A DNA stretch of 8,072 nt from JBNJEM01 sp051745935 (lineage in GTDB: Bacteria > Planctomycetota > Planctomycetia > Pirellulales > Pirellulaceae): NCBI GenBank assembly GCA_051745935.1, contig JBNJEM010000352.1, positions 1-8,072 on the forward strand, written 5' to 3'. The notes beneath the pieces were generated by a model. It was not told the origin of the DNA and ran no database searches. It worked only from the letters and a program-made list of their open reading frames with translations. Shown here piece after piece: positions 5,609-8,072 of this stretch (positions are counted from its first letter, which is position 1; the number at the start of each line of letters is the position of its first letter). Made by a program: the position numbers and the translations under genes.

Positions 5609-6160
5609 CGATACGCGGGCGAGGCCGACGTGATGCAAGCTCTCAGAAGACTCAAACCATCACGCGTCGAGCGTTCATGCCGGCAATGCCTGATCCAACG
5701 AATGCGTGATCCAATGCGTGTCGCATGTGAATGGTTCGGAAAGACAAATCGGGTAGCACTTTAGCCGTCTGAAGTAGAATCGTAGCTTCGTGATCCCAAA
5801 TCCCTTATGACGTAGCCCGGTTAACCGCAAGGCCAGAGTCCGCTCGCCCCCGCGTTGGATCGGCAGGGATCATGACAGCGGACGGCGGCCTGCACGCTCC
5901 ACAGGGGCGTTTTCCAACCCTTATTGCCTGGAAGAGCCTTACTTCAGTTCGCTAAAAACTTACCAAATCGGAGATCTCCTCTGACCGAAGGAGTTTTGGG
6001 CGAGAAAGAATGGCCGTTTTGTTACTGGCCGTGAATGGGGGTTACGGCTTCTTAATCCACCGATTCCCGGCAGGAGGCCGCGGTGAGGATCCGGCGAATG
6101 GACAATCAGGAAGACTGACCGTTCGCGCTCTTGAAACATGGGAAGGTAAAGTAAGAAATC
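5609..6160. other. Spacer between serC and serA with small repeats and possible leader structures
   Basis: No credible gene in 552 bp. It holds a 16-bp tandem pair (5685-5700 and 5701-5716, 14 of 16 identical, sharing TGATCCAA), a perfect ATGCG-TGT-CGCAT hairpin (5714-5726), a CGGTTAACCG palindrome (5818-5827), a GTCCGCT / AGCGGAC stem (5838-5844 with 5877-5883, 32-base loop), and a GGAGATCTCC palindrome (5970-5979). The length and structures allow a serA promoter and regulated leader, but I cannot match any known riboswitch. The serA ribosome site is weak: GGAAGG at 6141-6146 is 14 bases from the ATG. Confidence 0.5.
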
Positions 6161-7795
6161 ATGCAGCGAGTAATCGTCCTCGACAACGTGGCTCGGGAAG
6201 GGCTGGATCTGCTGGATGCGGCGCCTGGGATCGAATACGAAGTTCGCACGGGGTTAAAAGGTGAGGATCTCCGGGCGGCATTGACTGAATTCGACGGCGC
6301 GGTTTGTCGCAGCGGAGTGAAAATCACCGCGGAATCGCTTGAAGGAAATCGCCGTCTGAAGGCGATCGTGCGAGCGGGCGTGGGCACGGATAACATTGAC
6401 AAGGTAGCCGCCACGCGAGGGGGCGTCGTGGTGATGAATACCCCCACCGGCAATACACTCAGTACCGCGGAGCACGCCTTCGCGCTGATGCTCGGTCTGT
6501 CCCGAAACGTGGGCCCGGCGTTTCAGAGCTTGCGAGAAGGGCGTTGGGATCGAAAAGCGTACATGGGAACGCAGCTCGCCGACAAAACACTCGGCGTGGT
6601 CGGGCTGGGCCGGATCGGTTTGGAAGTGGCCCGACGGGCCCAGGCATTCGCGATGCGCGTGATAGGCTACGACCCGTTTTTCTCCGAGGAACAAGCCAGC
6701 AAGCTGGGCATCGAAAAGATGGAAACAGTCCATGACATCCTGCCGCTCGTGGACTATCTAACCGTCCATACCCCGCTCACCCCTGAAACGCGTCACCTGA
6801 TCAGCACGAAGGAGATCGAACTGCTCAAACCAAGCGCCCGCTTAATCAATGCGGCCCGCGGCGGCATCTATGACGAAGAGGCGCTGGTCGAAGGACTCAA
6901 GAGCGGAAAACTCGCGGGCGTGGCGCTGGATGTGTACGAAGAGGAACCGTGCACCGATAGCCCACTTTTCTCCCTGCCGGGGGTCCTCTGCACGCCCCAC
7001 CTCGGCGCCAGCACGGAGGAGGCGCAGACGCAAGTTGCCGTCGAAGCGGTTCAATTGCTGATCCGTTTTCTCACTGCCGGTGAGATCCGGCATGGCGTGA
7101 ACATGGCGGCTATCGACCCGAAAACCGTCAGACCAATGCTCGGAAACCTCGATGTCGCGTATCGGTTGGGGCGGTTGCTGGCCCAATGGAATGGCGGTGG
7201 TCTCTCCACCTGCGAATTAAACTACCGGGGCGAAGTCGTCGACCAGGATACCAAATTGCTGACCGCCTCGTTCTGTGCCGGACTGCTTGAACATTCGCTC
7301 GATGAAGAAGTGAACATCGTCAACGCGGAAATGCTCATGAAGGAACGGGGCGTTCAAATCATTGAAAACCGCGAATCCGAAATGGAGGACTTCAGTTCCT
7401 CGATCTCCGCCCAACTGGTCGCGGACGAGGGCACCTGGCGCGCCGCCGGCACGCTGTTCGGCAAGAAGATGCCCCGACTCATTCGGTTGGGCAACTACCG
7501 CCTGGAGGCCTACTTGGACGGGATTCTCTGTATCTTCACGCACCAGGACGTGCCGGGCATCATTGGCAAGGTGGGGCTCAGCTTCGCCAATCATAACGTC
7601 AATATCGCGCAAATGTCCGTCGGACGAGAAGGCGTTGCACCGGGCGGTACGGCCATCGGCGTGCTAAACCTCGACTCCATCCCGCCCCAAGAAGCCATCG
7701 ACGAAGTCCTGGCGATCGACGCCGTACAATCCATGCAGCTCATTGAGCTGCCCCCGGCCGGACAACTGCCCAATTGGCTGGAAGGTTTGCAGTAG
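6161..7795 (+). CDS. serA: D-3-phosphoglycerate dehydrogenase, long form with ACT domain
   Basis: SerA oxidises 3-phosphoglycerate to 3-phosphohydroxypyruvate with NAD+, the committed step of serine synthesis, in the cytoplasm. The 544 residues fit the long form. The split substrate domain (about 1-98 and 285-310) surrounds a Rossmann domain with VGLGRIG (147-153) and Asp171 at the end of the second strand, which favours NAD over NADP. Catalytic residues are Arg233 (NAARGG), Glu262 (YEEEP) and His280 (TPHLGAST). An intervening domain (about 315-445) of the kind found in long SerA proteins is followed by a C-terminal ACT domain (about 449-527: ILCIFTHQDVPGIIGKVG ... NVNIAQMSVGR), the usual site of serine feedback. 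No key residue is missing. The ATG at 6161 puts VIVLDNVAREGL at the expected N-terminus, although its ribosome site is weak. Transcription probably ends in or before the hairpin array that begins 80 bp downstream. Confidence 0.98.
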   Translation: MQRVIVLDNVAREGLDLLDAAPGIEYEVRTGLKGEDLRAALTEFDGAVCRSGVKITAESLEGNRRLKAIVRAGVGTDNIDKVAATRGGVVVMNTPTGNTLSTAEHAFALMLGLSRNVGPAFQSLREGRWDRKAYMGTQLADKTLGVVGLGRIGLEVARRAQAFAMRVIGYDPFFSEEQASKLGIEKMETVHDILPLVDYLTVHTPLTPETRHLISTKEIELLKPSARLINAARGGIYDEEALVEGLKSGKLAGVALDVYEEEPCTDSPLFSLPGVLCTPHLGASTEEAQTQVAVEAVQLLIRFLTAGEIRHGVNMAAIDPKTVRPMLGNLDVAYRLGRLLAQWNGGGLSTCELNYRGEVVDQDTKLLTASFCAGLLEHSLDEEVNIVNAEMLMKERGVQIIENRESEMEDFSSSISAQLVADEGTWRAAGTLFGKKMPRLIRLGNYRLEAYLDGILCIFTHQDVPGIIGKVGLSFANHNVNIAQMSVGREGVAPGGTAIGVLNLDSIPPQEAIDEVLAIDAVQSMQLIELPPAGQLPNWLEGLQ

Positions 7796-7874
7796 CCCAG
7801 ACGTCCTAACGCCCCTTGTGCCGCGGACTTTCGCACGTCCGTTGCACACCTTGAAGGAAGGCGTTTCAAAATGC

Positions 7875-8072
7875 AAATGCCACGGGCTTGTCCCGTGGTG
7901 GATCACGCTCGCCGCTACAAATGAAAATGCCACGGGCTTGTCCCGTGGTGGATCACGCTCGCCGCTACAATGAAAATGCCACGGGCTTGTCCCGTGGTGG
8001 ATCACGCTCGCCGCTACAAATGAAAATGCCACGGGCTTGTCCCGTGGTGGATCACGCTCGCCGCTACAATGA
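7875..8072. repeat. Tandem hairpin array of about 50 bp per unit, cut by window end
   Basis: At least four units share ATGCCACGGG starts at 7877, 7927, 7976 and 8026, giving spacings of 50, 49 and 50 bp. Units 1 and 3 end in CTACAAATGA and units 2 and 4 in CTACAATGA, so the true repeating block may be a 99-bp pair. Each unit contains a perfect 7-bp stem, CCACGGG-CTTGT-CCCGTGG, followed by TGGATCACGCTCGCCGCTAC. Apart from that one base the units are identical. On the minus strand each hairpin is followed by CATTTTCATT, resembling an intrinsic terminator for transcription arriving from the right. The array resembles REP-type extragenic palindromic elements. The spacers are not unique, so it is not a CRISPR array. 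Its right end is not visible. Confidence 0.95.

Noticed and set aside
2888..5979. Individual 10-bp palindromes (2888-2897, 5818-5827, 5970-5979) as operators
   Set aside because: About eight perfect 10-bp palindromes are expected by chance in a window of this size.
6010..6264. 84-residue open frame before serA as a leader peptide
   Set aside because: It overlaps the serA start by over 100 bp, has no serine-rich stretch, and its second half is an out-of-frame read of serA.
7875..8072. CRISPR array with palindromic repeats
   Set aside because: Sequence between the hairpins is the same in every unit, so there are no spacers.

Overview
The window most likely comes from a planctomycete (Planctomycetota, Pirellulales-like). 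The evidence is a GC-rich genome with long spacers, an ECF sigma/anti-sigma pair, a small arginine-rich protein ending in a GRMFPTCSEILEV-type domain that I recall from this group, and families of short dispersed repeats. The assignment rests on recall of protein style and was not tested by a search. All confident genes lie on the + strand.

Layout. (a) 1-231: a 100-bp repeat element that may be the 3' end of an upstream gene, then a spacer with two 15-bp tandem duplications and a candidate ECF-type promoter. (b) 232-1465: an ECF sigma factor overlapped by 14 bp by a membrane-anchored zinc-finger anti-sigma factor. (c) 1666-2165: five head-to-tail copies of the same 100-bp element. (d) 2200-2595: a small basic protein of unknown function. 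(e) 2906-3655: a TPR-repeat lipoprotein. (f) 3656-4498: a long gene-poor spacer holding an inverted copy of the 100-bp element, two short perfect hairpins beside it, and a G-quadruplex motif. (g) 4499-5608: serC. (h) 5609-6160: a spacer with several small inverted and direct repeats. (i) 6161-7795: serA, long form with a C-terminal ACT domain. (j) 7875-8072: a second, unrelated tandem array of about 50 bp per unit with a perfect hairpin in each unit, cut by the window end.

Function. serA and serC encode the first two steps of the phosphorylated serine pathway (3-phosphoglycerate to phosphohydroxypyruvate to phosphoserine). They are neighbours but 552 bp apart, so may be separate transcripts; serB is not seen. 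The sigma/anti-sigma pair is a typical envelope or stress signalling module whose targets cannot be read here.

The most unusual content is the repeats. The 100-bp element occurs seven times in under 4 kb, in both orientations, always exactly 100 bp without indels, with a 25-bp core identical in all copies and a stepwise gradient of substitutions along the array. The hairpin array after serA shows a 50/49/50 bp spacing, which suggests a 99-bp higher-order unit. I found no convincing defence system, CRISPR array, transposase, tRNA or rRNA.
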